A stretch of 64,000 bases of DNA from Paracoccus sp. (in: a-proteobacteria) (GCF_030538655.1 NZ_JAUNTO010000007.1:1-64000); one strand, 5' to 3'. Shown: positions 48,626 to 58,594, counted from the stretch's first letter. Notes: generated by a model not told the origin, from the sequence alone. Program-made: numbers and translations.

Positions 48626-50758
48626 TCAGCCGCGCGCCTCGCGGATCAGACGCAGAATGTCGGCGGCGGCGGCGGGGATGTTGGTGCCGGGGCCAAAGAT
48701 CGCCTTGACGCCTGCGCGGCGCAGATAGTCGTAATCCTGCTGCGGAATGACGCCGCCGCAGATGACCAGAATATCCTTGGCACCTTGGGCCGCCAGCGCC
48801 TCGATCAGTTTTGGGGCCAGCGTCTTGTGACCGGCAGCCTGCGATGAAATCCCGACCACATGCACGTCGTTATCGACGGCATCCTGCGCCGCCTCTTCGG
48901 GCGTCTGGAACAGCGGCCCCACGTCCACGTCAAAGCCGATGTCGGCAAAGGCGGTGGCGATGACCTTGGCACCACGGTCGTGGCCGTCCTGCCCCATTTT
49001 CACCACCAGCATCCGCGGGCGACGGCCTTCGATTTCGGCAAAGGCTTCGACGTCGCGCTGAATTTGGGCGAAACCTTCGTCGCCCTCATAAGCCGCGCCG
49101 TAAACACCGGCCAGCGTTTTCACCTCGGCCCGGTGGCGGCCAAACACTTTCTCCATCGCCATGCTGATTTCCCCCACGGATGCGCGCGCGCGGGCGGCCT
49201 CGACGGCAGCCTCAAGCAGATTGCCGCCCTGTTCGGCGCGGCGGGTGATTTCGTCCAGCGCGGCCTGACAGGCGGCTTCGTCGCGGGTGGCGCGCATTTC
49301 GGTCAGGCGGGCGATCTGCGATTCGCGCACCTTCACATTGTCGATGTCCAGAATATCAATCGGGTCTTCTTTATCCTTGCGGTATTTGTTGACGCCGACG
49401 ATCACTTCCTCGCCCCGGTCGATCATCGCCTGACGCCGCGCGGCAGTTTCTTCGATGCGCAGCTTGGGCATCCCCGAGGCGACGGCCTTGGTCATGCCAC
49501 CCATCTCCTCGACCTCCTCAATCAGCTTCCACGCCTGATCGGCAAGCTGAGCGGTCAGGGTCTCGATATAATAAGACCCGGCCAGCGGATCGACGACATG
49601 GGTGATGCCGGTTTCCTCCTGCAAGATCAGCTGGGTGTTCCGTGCGATCCGGGCGCTGAAATCGGTGGGCAGGGCGATCGCCTCGTCCAGCGCATTGGTG
49701 TGCAAGGATTGTGTGCCGCCGAGCGCCGCCGACATCGCCTCGTATGCGGTGCGGATGACGTTGTTGTAAGGGTCCTGTTCCTGCAAGCTGACGCCCGAGG
49801 TCTGGCAATGTGTGCGCAGCATCTTGGACCCCGGCTTTTTCGCGTCAAATTCATCCATGATCCGATACCACAGCAGCCGCGCGGCGCGCAGTTTCGCAAT
49901 TTCCATGAAAAAGTTCATGCCGATGGCGAAAAAGAACGACAGCCGCCCGGCGAAGGCATCCACATCCATACCCGCCGCGATGGCCGCGCGAACATATTCG
50001 CGCCCGTCGGCCAGCGTATAGGCCAGTTCCTGCACCAGATTGGCCCCGGCTTCCTGCATGTGATAGCCGGAAATCGAGATGCTGTTGAATTTCGGCATCT
50101 CGTTCGAGGTGTATTCGATAATGTCCGCGATGATCCGCATCGAAGGTTCAGGCGGATAGATATAGGTATTTCGCACCATGAATTCTTTCAGAATGTCATT
50201 CTGAATGGTGCCGGACAGGACGCTGCGGTCATGCCCCTGTTCCTCGCCCGTGACGATAAAGTTCGCCAGAATCGGGATCACCGCGCCGTTCATCGTCATG
50301 CTGACGGAAACTTTATCCAAGGGGATTCCGTCGAACAGGATCTTCATATCCTCGACCGAATCAATGGCGACACCGGCCTTGCCGACATCGCCGACGACGC
50401 GCGCATGGTCGCTGTCATAACCGCGATGAGTCGCCAGATCGAAGGCGACCGACACGCCCTGCTGACCGGCCGCCAAGGCGCGGCGGTAAAAGGCGTTCGA
50501 TTCCTCGGCCGTGGAAAAACCTGCATATTGCCGGATCGTCCAGGGCCGGCCCGCATACATCGTTGCCCGCACCCCACGGGTAAAGGGCGCCAGCCCCGGC
50601 AGGGTGCCCATATGGTCCAGCCCCACCGTATCGTCCTGTGTATAAAGCGGCTTGACCTCGATCCCCTCCAGCGTCTGCCAGTTCAGGTCATCGGGGCTGC
50701 GGCCCTTGAGTTCCTTTTCCGCCAGCTTGCGCCAGTCATCCAACGTCGGTTTTGTCAT
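48626..50758 (-). CDS. Methylmalonyl-CoA mutase
   Basis: A 710-residue B12-dependent mutase converting (R)-methylmalonyl-CoA to succinyl-CoA. The substrate-binding barrel includes [35 protein letters not shown] and [19 protein letters not shown]. The C-terminal cobalamin domain has [26 protein letters not shown] and [14 protein letters not shown]. It is the homodimeric type, with both domains in one chain. The last gene in order of the propionyl-CoA route here; pccA and pccB lie upstream on the same strand with other genes between. No methylmalonyl-CoA epimerase or MeaB-type chaperone is in the window. Confidence 0.97.
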   Translation of the reverse strand: MTKPTLDDWRKLAEKELKGRSPDDLNWQTLEGIEVKPLYTQDDTVGLDHMGTLPGLAPFTRGVRATMYAGRPWTIRQYAGFSTAEESNAFYRRALAAGQQGVSVAFDLATHRGYDSDHARVVGDVGKAGVAIDSVEDMKILFDGIPLDKVSVSMTMNGAVIPILANFIVTGEEQGHDRSVLSGTIQNDILKEFMVRNTYIYPPEPSMRIIADIIEYTSNEMPKFNSISISGYHMQEAGANLVQELAYTLADGREYVRAAIAAGMDVDAFAGRLSFFFAIGMNFFMEIAKLRAARLLWYRIMDEFDAKKPGSKMLRTHCQTSGVSLQEQDPYNNVIRTAYEAMSAALGGTQSLHTNALDEAIALPTDFSARIARNTQLILQEETGITHVVDPLAGSYYIETLTAQLADQAWKLIEEVEEMGGMTKAVASGMPKLRIEETAARRQAMIDRGEEVIVGVNKYRKDKEDPIDILDIDNVKVRESQIARLTEMRATRDEAACQAALDEITRRAEQGGNLLEAAVEAARARASVGEISMAMEKVFGRHRAEVKTLAGVYGAAYEGDEGFAQIQRDVEAFAEIEGRRPRMLVVKMGQDGHDRGAKVIATAFADIGFDVDVGPLFQTPEEAAQDAVDNDVHVVGISSQAAGHKTLAPKLIEALAAQGAKDILVICGGVIPQQDYDYLRRAGVKAIFGPGTNIPAAAADILRLIREARG

Positions 50759-50815
50759 GATCTGTCCTTTCCGATTGGACTGCCTGCCCTATATTCAGGG
50801 CAGAACGAGGTGCCG

Positions 50816-51394
50816 ATGAAATTGAAACGATTGCCCGCGACGATGTTTCTAGCCGTAATGGCCGTGGCCGCGATGGGGCCGGGGCGATCCGATGCGCCGC
50901 CCGAATCCGTGGTGCCGCCAGTGCGCCCGTCGCAGCCGGCAAGCGGCGCGGCATGGCCCACCAGCCAGTCGCCCGAACCTGCCGCACCCGGTGCGGCGGC
51001 AGGCCAGCCCGCTGCGGTGGGCGATGCCACGCTGCACATTCTGCCCGCGTCCGAGGCCGCCCCGGCGACATTTCTGTGGCAGGCACGGCCCTTGGTGATC
51101 TTTGCCGATACCGCCGCCGACCCCGCCTTTATCGAGCAGTTGAAACGGCTGGAACGTGATCCGGCGGCGCTGATAACCCGCGATGTGGTGGTCATTACCG
51201 ACACCGATCCGGCGGCAAACAGCGAATGGCGGCAGCAATTACACCCGCGCGGCTTTTCACTGGTGCTGCTGGACAAGGATGGACAGGTAAAACAGCGCAA
51301 GCCCAGCCCCTGGACCGTGCGCGAAATCAGCCGCGCCATCGACAAATTCCCACTGCGGCGGCAGGAAATCGGCCGGGCAGGGGTGCTGCCCTGA
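50816..51394 (+). CDS. Exported DUF4174-like protein
   Basis: A 192-residue protein with an N-terminal signal segment (ATMFLAVMAVAAMGPG), a Pro/Ala/Ser-rich linker (residues 25-70) and a C-terminal thioredoxin-like domain of the DUF4174 type: RPLVIFADTAADPAFIEQLKRL, RDVVVITDTDPAANSEWRQQL, GFSLVLLDKDGQVKQRKPSPW. No redox CxxC motif is present. It interrupts the minus-strand propionyl-CoA genes and is divergent from the mutase across about 55 bases. The start follows AACGAGG. The role is unknown. Confidence 0.78.
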   Translation: MKLKRLPATMFLAVMAVAAMGPGRSDAPPESVVPPVRPSQPASGAAWPTSQSPEPAAPGAAAGQPAAVGDATLHILPASEAAPATFLWQARPLVIFADTAADPAFIEQLKRLERDPAALITRDVVVITDTDPAANSEWRQQLHPRGFSLVLLDKDGQVKQRKPSPWTVREISRAIDKFPLRRQEIGRAGVLP

Positions 51395-51445
51395 TTGCAA
51401 TTCACCGAAACCCCGCTCATATTCATAAGAACGAGTGAGGGCATC

Positions 51446-51640
51446 ATGGACAAACCGAAATCCCTGCGCATTTTCCGGTCGCACCCGCGGACAGAACCCG
51501 TTTTGACCAGAAAGCCGCCGCGCACCGAACGCCCCGAAGCGCAGAGCACTGTTATGCGTCCGTCGTTGATTGCCGAAGCCGAACGGATCATGGGCGTCCA
51601 ACCGATCCTGGGCCGGACGAAGCCGCGTCCGGGCTATTGA
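51446..51640 (+). CDS. Small basic protein of unknown function
   Basis: A 64-residue basic protein (KPKSLRIFRSHPRTEPVL, later ILGRTKPRPGY) without signal or membrane segment. GAGG lies before the ATG at 51446. It follows the DUF4174-like gene after about 50 bases on the same strand. Its 3' end overlaps the opposing gene at 51588 by about 50 bases, which weakens the call. Not recognised. Confidence 0.45.
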   Translation: MDKPKSLRIFRSHPRTEPVLTRKPPRTERPEAQSTVMRPSLIAEAERIMGVQPILGRTKPRPGY

Positions 51641-52187
51641 CGGCGCGGCGTCCGGTTCCATCCATATTGCTGGCAATGGCGATCATCGCCTTTTCGCCCA
51701 GGTCCAGCGCTTCAAGTTCGAAGGCGATATAATCGCGATACATCGCCGCCGCGCGATCCGATCCGATCTTTTTCTTGTCCAGAACCCGCAGGTCGGCAAT
51801 CATGGCAGAAATCGCATTCAATTGGCTGTAATACAGCACCAGCGGGTCGATGGTGTCGCGCGGCAGGATGTGGATATTCTCGATGATCGCGCGAAAAATC
51901 GCATCGTTGGATTCCGACGGGATGGTCGGGAAGTAATCCGGTTCGGTTTCGATCATGCGGGCGATGTTTTCACCGTATTCCGCCAGTTCCTCGCGCCGCA
52001 GCATGGCGACATTGGCGCGGATTTCTGCAAACAGCGCGCGTTGAACATCACGCACCCGCTCGGCCCGGTGGCGACGGTCGCGCCAGATATTCTGATAAGC
52101 GACAACCCACCAGCCCGCTGCCAGAAACAGCCCGGCGATGACTGCCTGTTGTGCCGGAGGGGACAGGATATGATCCAGCGGTGCCAT
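51588..52187 (-). CDS. Membrane-anchored protein of unknown function
   Basis: A 199-residue protein with one hydrophobic segment (residues 13-31, QQAVIAGLFLAAGWWVVAYQ), then a charged helical region (RRHRAERVRDVQRALFAEIRANVAMLRREEL) and an acidic to neutral C-terminal part with AIIENIHILPRDTIDPLVLYY. It has the look of a signal-anchor protein with a helical cytoplasmic domain. It overlaps the upstream membrane protein gene by one base, so the two are translationally coupled. Not recognised. Confidence 0.68.
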   Translation of the reverse strand: MAPLDHILSPPAQQAVIAGLFLAAGWWVVAYQNIWRDRRHRAERVRDVQRALFAEIRANVAMLRREELAEYGENIARMIETEPDYFPTIPSESNDAIFRAIIENIHILPRDTIDPLVLYYSQLNAISAMIADLRVLDKKKIGSDRAAAMYRDYIAFELEALDLGEKAMIAIASNMDGTGRRAVNSPDAASSGPGSVGRP

Positions 52188-52648
52188 CAGCGCGCACCCT
52201 GCCGCACGATCCAGTCACGCATCATCAGACCGGCTGCGAAATAGCCCGCCAGCGCCACGAAAGGCGCACCCGATGCAGGCATTGGTGTCAGAAAGGCCAG
52301 CGCGATAGCCAGTAAAGGCAGTGCGGTCATTGCCCCGCCTGCCGCCGTCAGCCGCCATAATCGAGGCCACCGCCCCGATGCCAGTGCGATTACCGCCCCA
52401 TAAGCCAGCGTGCCAGTGGTGGCCAGAACGGCGAACTGCCCGGCCAGTTCGATCGCTTGATGCGACAGGCGCGAACTGTCCAGTCCGACAAGGGCCGAGG
52501 CGTGGTCATGCCACCATGCCGCCTGATCCGGGAACCGCCGCGCCAGCCCCAATAAAGCCGCCCCCGCCGCCAGCCCTGCAAACAAGGCCAGTGCGATAAC
52601 CAGGCGGCTGAGGGGGCGGCGGGGCGCTGTCACCAGAACCTCCACCAT
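52187..52648 (-). CDS. Small integral membrane protein of unknown function
   Basis: A 153-residue membrane protein with about four hydrophobic segments (SRLVIALALFAGLAAGAALLG, AIELAGQFAVLATTGTLAYGAVIAL, TALPLLAIALAFLT, VALAGYFAAGLMM). Its start lies inside the end of the preceding gene (19 bases overlap) and its stop shares a base with the next gene. The three genes at 51588-53262 thus form a tight chain behind pccA. Not recognised. Confidence 0.68.
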   Translation of the reverse strand: MVEVLVTAPRRPLSRLVIALALFAGLAAGAALLGLARRFPDQAAWWHDHASALVGLDSSRLSHQAIELAGQFAVLATTGTLAYGAVIALASGRWPRLWRLTAAGGAMTALPLLAIALAFLTPMPASGAPFVALAGYFAAGLMMRDWIVRQGAR

Positions 52649-53262
52649 GGGCGTGTTGTCAGGATCGGGCTGTCGGCAAAGGGATCAGCGCCGGATGCGC
52701 GGCTGTGTCGCCCGGCGATATGGCTGAGCCACCCACCGATCCGCGGTGCGGCGGTGGGTTCGGGCGTCAGAATATGTGGCTGACCGGGCAGGGGGGCCAT
52801 GGGGTGCCAGCCGGTCAGCTTGGCCCACAAGAGCATCAGCCGGTCAACCGGCATCATCGGTTGCGTCATCAGATCCGACATTATTTCAGAGGCGCGCGGA
52901 TCGCGGGTGACGTTAACCGGATGATACATCACATTGTTATGCGCCGTGACGCGAATATCTGCCCCGAACAGGCTGCTGATCCCGCTGGGAAACAGCGACA
53001 GCGACAGCGATCCTTCGGCAACCAGCCACGCCAGCGGACCACCCCGCAGATTGCTGCTGCGTTGCGTCAGCAATACGCGGTCATCCAGCATTGTTCGCAG
53101 CGGTGGACCATCCGTGGAAAAGTCCTCTGGCTGGGCAAGGCGACCGCCGCGATGGCCGATTTCTTCCAGCACGTCCCGTTCATCGCGCTGATGCAGGACG
53201 ATGGCGTTCAACACGCCATCGCCCGAAAGCGTCTGCTCGGAAAGGGACGCGGCAGCCGTCAT
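52630..53262 (-). CDS. Protein of unknown function following pccA
   Basis: A 210-residue protein, probably soluble, with segments such as FPSGISSLFGADIRVTAHNN and MMPVDRLMLLWAKLTGWHP and a tryptophan-rich C-terminus (TTRPWWRFW). It contains no motif I can name. The ATG overlaps the pccA stop by four bases, so it is co-translated with the carboxylase subunit and followed by two membrane protein genes. A link to propionyl-CoA metabolism is suggested only by position. Confidence 0.7.
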   Translation of the reverse strand: MTAAASLSEQTLSGDGVLNAIVLHQRDERDVLEEIGHRGGRLAQPEDFSTDGPPLRTMLDDRVLLTQRSSNLRGGPLAWLVAEGSLSLSLFPSGISSLFGADIRVTAHNNVMYHPVNVTRDPRASEIMSDLMTQPMMPVDRLMLLWAKLTGWHPMAPLPGQPHILTPEPTAAPRIGGWLSHIAGRHSRASGADPFADSPILTTRPWWRFW

Positions 53263-55304
53263 TCGAACTCCATGATGATGTCATCGACGCGCAGGCTTTG
53301 GCCCGGCTCGGCGTTGACGGATTTCACCACGGCTTTCTTTTCGGCGCGCAGGATGTTTTCCATCTTCATCGCTTCGATCGTGGCCAGTGCCTGACCTTCC
53401 TGCACCTCGTCGCCTTGGGCCACGTTGATCTTGACCACCAGTCCCGGCATCGGACACAGCAGGAATTTCGACGTATCCGGTGCCACCTTTTCAGGCATGA
53501 ACCGCGCCAGTTCGGCGGTGCGCGGACGGCGGACATAGACCTTGAGATCGGCGCCGCGTGTGCGCATCCGATACCCGGCATGGATTTTGTCCACCTTGAT
53601 GACCAAGGGTTCGCTGTCCACCGTCAGCCGCGCCAGCGACATGCCCGGCAGCCAGTCGCCTTCGACCCGCAGGGTCTGATCGCCGATGGTCACATCCGCG
53701 CCTTCGGGGTCGGCGACCATGCGCACCTTGATTTCGTGCTTGCCGATCAGCACCACCCAGTTCGACCCGACATGGCGTTCATGGTTGCCCAGACGGCCCG
53801 TGATCCGGGTGCGCCGGATTTCGGCCACGCGATGCATTGCCGCCGCTGTGGCCGCGATCCGGTGCAGATCCTCGGGCGAGGGTTCGACGCCCTGAAAACC
53901 ATCCGGATATTCCTCGGCGATAAAGGCCGTGGTGATGTCACCGCTGACAAAGCGCGGGTGATCCATCACCGCCGACAGGAAGGGCAGGTTGTGGCCGATG
54001 CCCTCGACCTCGAACCCGTCCAGCGCCTCGCGCATGGCTTCGATCGCGCGGTCGCGTGTGGGCGCCCAAGTGCACAGTTTGGCGATCATCGGGTCGTAAT
54101 ACATGCTGATCTCGCCGCCTTCATAGACGCCGGTATCGTTGCGTACGGCGGTCGCGCCCTGCCGCACATCCCCGGCCAGCCATTTGCCGCTGCTGACCAT
54201 TGGTCCGGCAGCGATTTCAGCCGGGGGGCGATAACGGGTCAGGCGGCCAATCGAGGGCAGAAAGTTGCGATACGGGTCTTCGGCGTAAAGGCGGCTTTCG
54301 ATGGCCCAGCCATTGATTTTCAGATCCTCCTGCCGGAAGGGCAGAGGTTCACCGCTGGCGACACGGATCATCTGTTCGACCAGATCGACGCCGGTAATCA
54401 GTTCCGTGACCGGATGTTCCACCTGCAAGCGGGTATTCATTTCAAGGAAATAGAAATTCCGGTCGCCATCGACGATGAATTCCACCGTCCCCGCACTGGT
54501 ATAGCCCACCGCCTTGGCCAGCGCGACAGCCTGTTCGCCCATGGCCTTGCGCGTGGCCTCGTCAAGAAAGGGCGAGGGGGCTTCTTCGATGACCTTCTGG
54601 TTGCGCCGCTGGATCGAACATTCGCGTTCGTGCAGGTAAACCGCATTGCCGTGCTTGTCGGCCAACACCTGAATTTCGATGTGGCGCGGCTGCGTCACGA
54701 ATTTCTCGATGAAGATGCGGTCGTCGCCAAAGCTGTTGGCCGCTTCGTTTCTGGAACTTTCAAAGCCCTCACGCGCCTCGGTGTCGTTCCAGGCGATGCG
54801 CATCCCCTTGCCACCACCGCCGGCCGACGCCTTGATCATCACCGGATAGCCGATCTGCTGGCTGATCTTCACCGCCTCGTCCGCATCGGCGATCAGGCCC
54901 ATATAGCCGGGCACGGTCGAAACCCCCGCCTCGGCGGCGATCTTTTTCGAGGTGATCTTGTCGCCCATCGCCTCGATCGCGCCGACCGGTGGGCCGATGA
55001 AGGCGACACCGGCGGCCTCAAGCGCCTCGGCGAATTTCATGTTCTCGGACAGAAAACCATAACCGGGGTGAACCGCCTCGGCCCCGGTCTGTCGGATGGC
55101 GTCCATGATCTTGTCGATCACGATATACGACTGGTTCGCCGGGGGCGGGCCGATGTGAACCGCCTCATCCGCCATTTCGACATGCAGCGCGTTACGGTCG
55201 GCGTCCGAATAGACGGCAACCGTCTGGATACCCATCTTGCGCGCGGTCTTGATAACGCGGCAGGCAATTTCACCGCGGTTGGCGATCAGGATTTTCTTGA
55301 ACAT
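53259..55304 (-). CDS. pccA: Propionyl-CoA carboxylase alpha subunit (biotin carboxylase + BCCP)
   Basis: A 681-residue subunit that carboxylates its own biotin with ATP and bicarbonate for transfer by PccB to propionyl-CoA. The biotin carboxylase domain (1-450) has FKKILIANRGEIACRV, the ATP loop KASAGGGGKGMRI, ERECSIQRRNQKVIEEAPSP and EMNTRLQVEHPVTE. A linker domain (BT) at about 470-600 is typical of PccA, and the C-terminal biotinyl domain carries the lysine in IEAMKMEN. The next gene overlaps it by four bases. The beta subunit gene lies 1.6 kb upstream. Confidence 0.97.
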   Translation of the reverse strand: MFKKILIANRGEIACRVIKTARKMGIQTVAVYSDADRNALHVEMADEAVHIGPPPANQSYIVIDKIMDAIRQTGAEAVHPGYGFLSENMKFAEALEAAGVAFIGPPVGAIEAMGDKITSKKIAAEAGVSTVPGYMGLIADADEAVKISQQIGYPVMIKASAGGGGKGMRIAWNDTEAREGFESSRNEAANSFGDDRIFIEKFVTQPRHIEIQVLADKHGNAVYLHERECSIQRRNQKVIEEAPSPFLDEATRKAMGEQAVALAKAVGYTSAGTVEFIVDGDRNFYFLEMNTRLQVEHPVTELITGVDLVEQMIRVASGEPLPFRQEDLKINGWAIESRLYAEDPYRNFLPSIGRLTRYRPPAEIAAGPMVSSGKWLAGDVRQGATAVRNDTGVYEGGEISMYYDPMIAKLCTWAPTRDRAIEAMREALDGFEVEGIGHNLPFLSAVMDHPRFVSGDITTAFIAEEYPDGFQGVEPSPEDLHRIAATAAAMHRVAEIRRTRITGRLGNHERHVGSNWVVLIGKHEIKVRMVADPEGADVTIGDQTLRVEGDWLPGMSLARLTVDSEPLVIKVDKIHAGYRMRTRGADLKVYVRRPRTAELARFMPEKVAPDTSKFLLCPMPGLVVKINVAQGDEVQEGQALATIEAMKMENILRAEKKAVVKSVNAEPGQSLRVDDIIMEFE

Positions 55305-55406
55305 GGCTGGTCCCCGGACATGAAAAAGCCGCCCCGGACACCAAAGGCCGGGACGGCGAAAGAATGATGTGTCGCGCCCGCAGCGGGGCGGATGGCCGCG
55401 GTCAGA

Positions 55407-55628
55407 TTATTGACAAAGCCGCACGTCGTCGCACAGCGCGCCAGCAACAGCGCCGATGGCTGCGCCCTTGACGCGGTCCGAACCGCCCTTGCCGCGCACG
55501 GTTTGGACAGTATAGCCGCCTGCCGCACCGATGATGGCGCGATCCGCATCGGTTGGCCGTATGTTTTGCGTGCAGCCAGCCAGAAGGGCAAGCGAGATGC
55601 CCGAAGCAAGGATGATGGTCTTGCGCAT
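55407..55628 (-). CDS. Small glycine-zipper lipoprotein
   Basis: A 73-residue lipoprotein: signal peptide with lipobox LLAGC (Cys 19), then a mature part with glycine-zipper-like spacing (IIGAAGGYTV, GAAIGAVAGALCDDV). The C-terminal GALCDDV motif is shared with the gene at 55713, so the two are paralogs. It lies between pccA and pccB on the same strand, about 100 bases before pccA. Glycine-zipper lipoproteins can insert into or order the outer membrane; the role here is unknown. Confidence 0.75.
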   Translation of the reverse strand: MRKTIILASGISLALLAGCTQNIRPTDADRAIIGAAGGYTVQTVRGKGGSDRVKGAAIGAVAGALCDDVRLCQ

Positions 55629-55712
55629 GTCAGTTGTCTTTCGGTCAGGCCAAAGCCATCCGCGCGCGACAGGCGCGGATAAGCCGTGGCGATTGCGTTG
55701 AAATGACGCCGA

Positions 55713-55961
55713 TCAGTAACCCGACGCCGGGGCGCAGACGCCCACATCGTCGCACAGCGCGCCTGCGGCACCGCCGATAAGCGCGCCGGTGCCAACGTTG
55801 CCGTCAACGGCTTTGGCGATGACGGCACCAGCCACGGCACCACCGGCAGCGCGCTGCACGTCGGGCGAAATGGCGGGTGCGCCATAGCCTTGCTGGCAAG
55901 CCGACAGGGTTGCCGCAACAAGAAGAGCGCCGGAAAGGCGAAGGATCGAAGTCGTCTGCAT
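55713..55961 (-). CDS. Small glycine-zipper lipoprotein, paralog
   Basis: An 82-residue lipoprotein with lipobox LSAC (Cys 22) and a glycine-rich mature part (AAGGAVAGAVIAKAVDG, GALIGGAAGALCDDVGVC). It shares the GALCDDV ending and layout with the neighbouring gene at 55407, 85 bases downstream. Tandem duplication is the simplest explanation. It is likely anchored in the outer membrane; its function is unknown. Confidence 0.75.
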   Translation of the reverse strand: MQTTSILRLSGALLVAATLSACQQGYGAPAISPDVQRAAGGAVAGAVIAKAVDGNVGTGALIGGAAGALCDDVGVCAPASGY

Positions 55962-56095
55962 ATCACTGTGCCTGTATCAAAGACCCGTTTTCGGGCCGGT
56001 TGTGTTGAACATACGCAGGTTATGCCATTTCTATTCCAACTGGCAAACTGAAATGGCCGTGAAAGGATGGTGATGGGCAAGGGTTTGCGCATGAT

Positions 56096-56533
56096 TCAGC
56101 CGCGCCCCGCGTCGGAATTGTCGTCGTCTTCGTCCCAGTCATCATCCTCGGGCCAGTCTTCGTCGTTGTCCCAGCCTTCGCCATTGCCTTCCTTGGTAAA
56201 GATTTCCGGGAAGGATGCCTCGGCCCGCGCCAGATCGACAACGAAAAGCTGTTCATAATCGGTCGGGTTCAGCTTGCCCACGGGCATCACCTCGCGCCCG
56301 ATCAGCCAGGACAGGCGGCCTGCGTCCAGATTGCCGCGCTCGAACGGTTCGTCGCCGAAATGTTCGATCAGAGCGGCAAGAAAGGCGGCATCGGCGCGGC
56401 GATCAGCGGGGCGGCGGTCCTTGAACCGTTCGCGCCGGGTGATCGGCGTGGCGCCTTTGGCATTGGCGCGGCGGATGACGAATTGGAAATCGGTGCCGGC
56501 CAGACGGCCCGGAAAGCCGCGATGCTTCAGCAT
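56096..56533 (-). CDS. Protein of unknown function with acidic tail
   Basis: A 145-residue protein. The N-terminal ~110 residues are basic to neutral (FQFVIRRANAKGATPITRRERFKDRR, AFLAALIEHFGDEPFE), and the last 30 are extremely acidic (EDWPEDDDWDEDDDN). No signal or membrane segment is seen. It lies between the small lipoprotein genes and pccB on the same strand. Not recognised. Confidence 0.65.
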   Translation of the reverse strand: MLKHRGFPGRLAGTDFQFVIRRANAKGATPITRRERFKDRRPADRRADAAFLAALIEHFGDEPFERGNLDAGRLSWLIGREVMPVGKLNPTDYEQLFVVDLARAEASFPEIFTKEGNGEGWDNDEDWPEDDDWDEDDDNSDAGRG

Positions 56534-56599
56534 GACACGCCCCTCCGGCAGTGGGCGATGCCTTGGCGCGGGCAGTCAGGCCGCCCGCGCCGCGTGGCG

Positions 56600-56746
56600 T
56601 CAGTTGGCGCCGTATTTGCCCTGATAGACAGGCTCGGGCTGGACCATGACCGGACCGGGGGTGACCGAAACCTGCGGCTGGGGCTGTTGCTGGCACGCGG
56701 CCAGAGCGGACAGCAGAACGAGGCCGAGAACGATTTTCTTCGACAT
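56600..56746 (-). CDS. 48-residue lipoprotein
   Basis: A short gene encoding a lipoprotein: MSKKIVLGLVLLSALAAC (lipobox LAAC, Cys 18) followed by a Gln/Pro/Val-rich mature part of 30 residues (QQQPQPQVSV, QPEPVYQGKYGAN). AGGAGC lies eight bases before the ATG. It lies between pccB and the acidic-tail protein on the same strand. Resemblance to small entericidin-like or lysis-type lipoproteins is only in size. Its function is unknown. Confidence 0.7.
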   Translation of the reverse strand: MSKKIVLGLVLLSALAACQQQPQPQVSVTPGPVMVQPEPVYQGKYGAN

Positions 56747-56947
56747 TGGAAATTGCTCCTGTAATCCGGGGCGGTTGCGCCCCGGCTGCTCGGGTTTGAT
56801 CCGGCGCGTTGGTGCGTCGGATGCAGCATTTTAGCCGCTGCCGCAGCGCCCCGACAGGTGGCGTAACGCAACCGGCCCACAAGTCCGGCGGAATGTGGCC
56901 ATGCTGCATCATACACGCAGGCGTGAACGGTCATCACTATCAGGCCC

Positions 56948-58480
56948 TTACAGCGGGATGTTGTCGTGTTTCTTCCACGGATTCGACAGCTTTTTGTTGC
57001 GAAGGCTGGCGAAGGCGCGGGCGACGCGTTTGCGGGTGCCGTAGGGCTGAATCACCTCGTCGATGAAACCTTTTTCGGCGGCAACAAAGGGGTTGGCGAA
57101 ACGGTCCTCATAATCGCGGGTGCGTTCAGCGATCTTGTCGGTGTCGCCCAGTTCGCTGCGATACAGGATCTCGACCGCGCCCTTGGCCCCCATCACGGCG
57201 ATCTCGGCCGTGGGCCATGCATAGTTGAAATCGCCGCGCAGGTGTTTCGACGCCATCACGTCATAGGCCCCACCATAGGCTTTGCGTGTGATGACCGTGA
57301 CTTTCGGCACCGTCGCCTCGCCATAGGCGAACAGCAGTTTCGCGCCGTGTTTGATAACGCCGCCATATTCCTGAGACGTGCCGGGCAGAAAGCCGGGGAC
57401 ATCCACCAGCGTCAGGATCGGAATTTCGAACGCATCGCAGAACCGCACAAAGCGCGCGGCCTTGCGGCTGCTGTCGATGTCCAGACAGCCCGCCAGCACC
57501 ATCGGCTGATTGGCGACGACGCCCACGGTCTGCCCCTCCAGCCGGATAAAGCCGATGATGATGTTCCCGGCAAAATCCTTTTGAATTTCGTAGAAGTCGC
57601 CCTCATCGGCGATCTTCACGATCAGTTCCTTCATGTCGTAGGGCTGGTTCGGGTTGTCGGGGACCAGCGTGTTCAGCGAATGATCCAGACGGCCCGGATC
57701 ATCAAAGAAAGGCCGCGTTGGCGCGCGGTCGCGGTTCGACAGCGGCAGAAAATCGAACAGCCGGCGAATTTCGACCAGGGCTTCGACATCATTGTCGAAT
57801 GCGCCATCGGCCACGCTGGATTTCTTGGTATGGGTGCTGGCGCCGCCCAGTTCCTCGGCGGTGACAACCTCGTTCGTGACGGTTTTCACCACATCCGGGC
57901 CGGTCACGAACATATAAGAGGTGTCGCGCACCATAAAGATAAAGTCGGTCATCGCCGGGCTGTACACCGCGCCCCCCGCGCACGGCCCCATGATGACGCT
58001 GATCTGCGGGATCACGCCGGACGCCATGATGTTGCGCTGAAACACCTCGGCATAGCCGGCAAGGCTGGCGACGCCTTCCTGAATCCGCGCCCCGCCCGAA
58101 TCGTTCAGCCCGATCACCGGCGCGCCGTTCTGCATCGCCATATCCATGATCTTGCAGATTTTCTGCGCATGGGTTTCCGACAGGCTGCCGCCGAACACGG
58201 TGAAATCCTGCGAAAACACATAGACCATGCGGCCATTGATCGTGCCCCAGCCCGTCACTACACCGTCGCCATAGGGGCGGTCTGCCTCCATACCGAAGTC
58301 GGTGCTGCGGTGGGCGACGAACATGTCGAATTCTTCGAAGCTGCCCTCGTCCAGCAGCACCTCAAGCCGTTCGCGGGCGGTCAGTTTGCCGCGCGCATGC
58401 TGAGCGTCGATCCGGCGCTGTCCGCCGCCCAGCCGGGCGACTTCGCGGCGGCGTTCAAGTTCGGTGTGGATGTCTTTCAT
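56948..58480 (-). CDS. pccB: Propionyl-CoA carboxylase beta subunit
   Basis: A 510-residue carboxyltransferase that moves carboxyl from biotin to propionyl-CoA. The crotonase-type halves carry [74 protein letters not shown] and later [18 protein letters not shown] with [11 protein letters not shown]. The ATG follows AAGAGGG. TTTGCAAA-type sites lie in the 160-base gap to the divergent alanine racemase gene, as in the PccR regulon of Rhodobacter. It is the first gene of the propionyl-CoA block. Confidence 0.97.
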   Translation of the reverse strand: MKDIHTELERRREVARLGGGQRRIDAQHARGKLTARERLEVLLDEGSFEEFDMFVAHRSTDFGMEADRPYGDGVVTGWGTINGRMVYVFSQDFTVFGGSLSETHAQKICKIMDMAMQNGAPVIGLNDSGGARIQEGVASLAGYAEVFQRNIMASGVIPQISVIMGPCAGGAVYSPAMTDFIFMVRDTSYMFVTGPDVVKTVTNEVVTAEELGGASTHTKKSSVADGAFDNDVEALVEIRRLFDFLPLSNRDRAPTRPFFDDPGRLDHSLNTLVPDNPNQPYDMKELIVKIADEGDFYEIQKDFAGNIIIGFIRLEGQTVGVVANQPMVLAGCLDIDSSRKAARFVRFCDAFEIPILTLVDVPGFLPGTSQEYGGVIKHGAKLLFAYGEATVPKVTVITRKAYGGAYDVMASKHLRGDFNYAWPTAEIAVMGAKGAVEILYRSELGDTDKIAERTRDYEDRFANPFVAAEKGFIDEVIQPYGTRKRVARAFASLRNKKLSNPWKKHDNIPL

Positions 58481-58545
58481 GAAACGGCCCTCTTGCGACG
58501 GATTTGCGGCACTTTAGGCATCCATGCGTGCGGCGCAAAGCGGAA

Positions 58546-58594
58546 TTGCGCAAGTTTGCAAAATATACGACGGGCTGCGGGTGCAAATTGCAAA
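58546..58594. promoter_or_regulatory. PccR-like binding sites upstream of pccB
   Basis: Within the pccB-alr gap lie TTGCGCAA (58546-58553), a perfect TTTGCAAA (58555-58562) and ATTGCAAA (58587-58594). In Rhodobacter the short-chain fatty acid regulator PccR binds paired TTTGCAAA palindromes upstream of pccB. Spacing here differs from the published paired site, so the exact operator is uncertain. No pccR gene is in the window. Confidence 0.6.

Noticed and set aside
48860..51394. 844-codon open frame on the plus strand opposite the mutase gene
   Set aside because: Most of it is the antisense shadow of the methylmalonyl-CoA mutase in GC-rich DNA; only its last 193 codons (from 50816) have a ribosome binding site and protein-like sequence.
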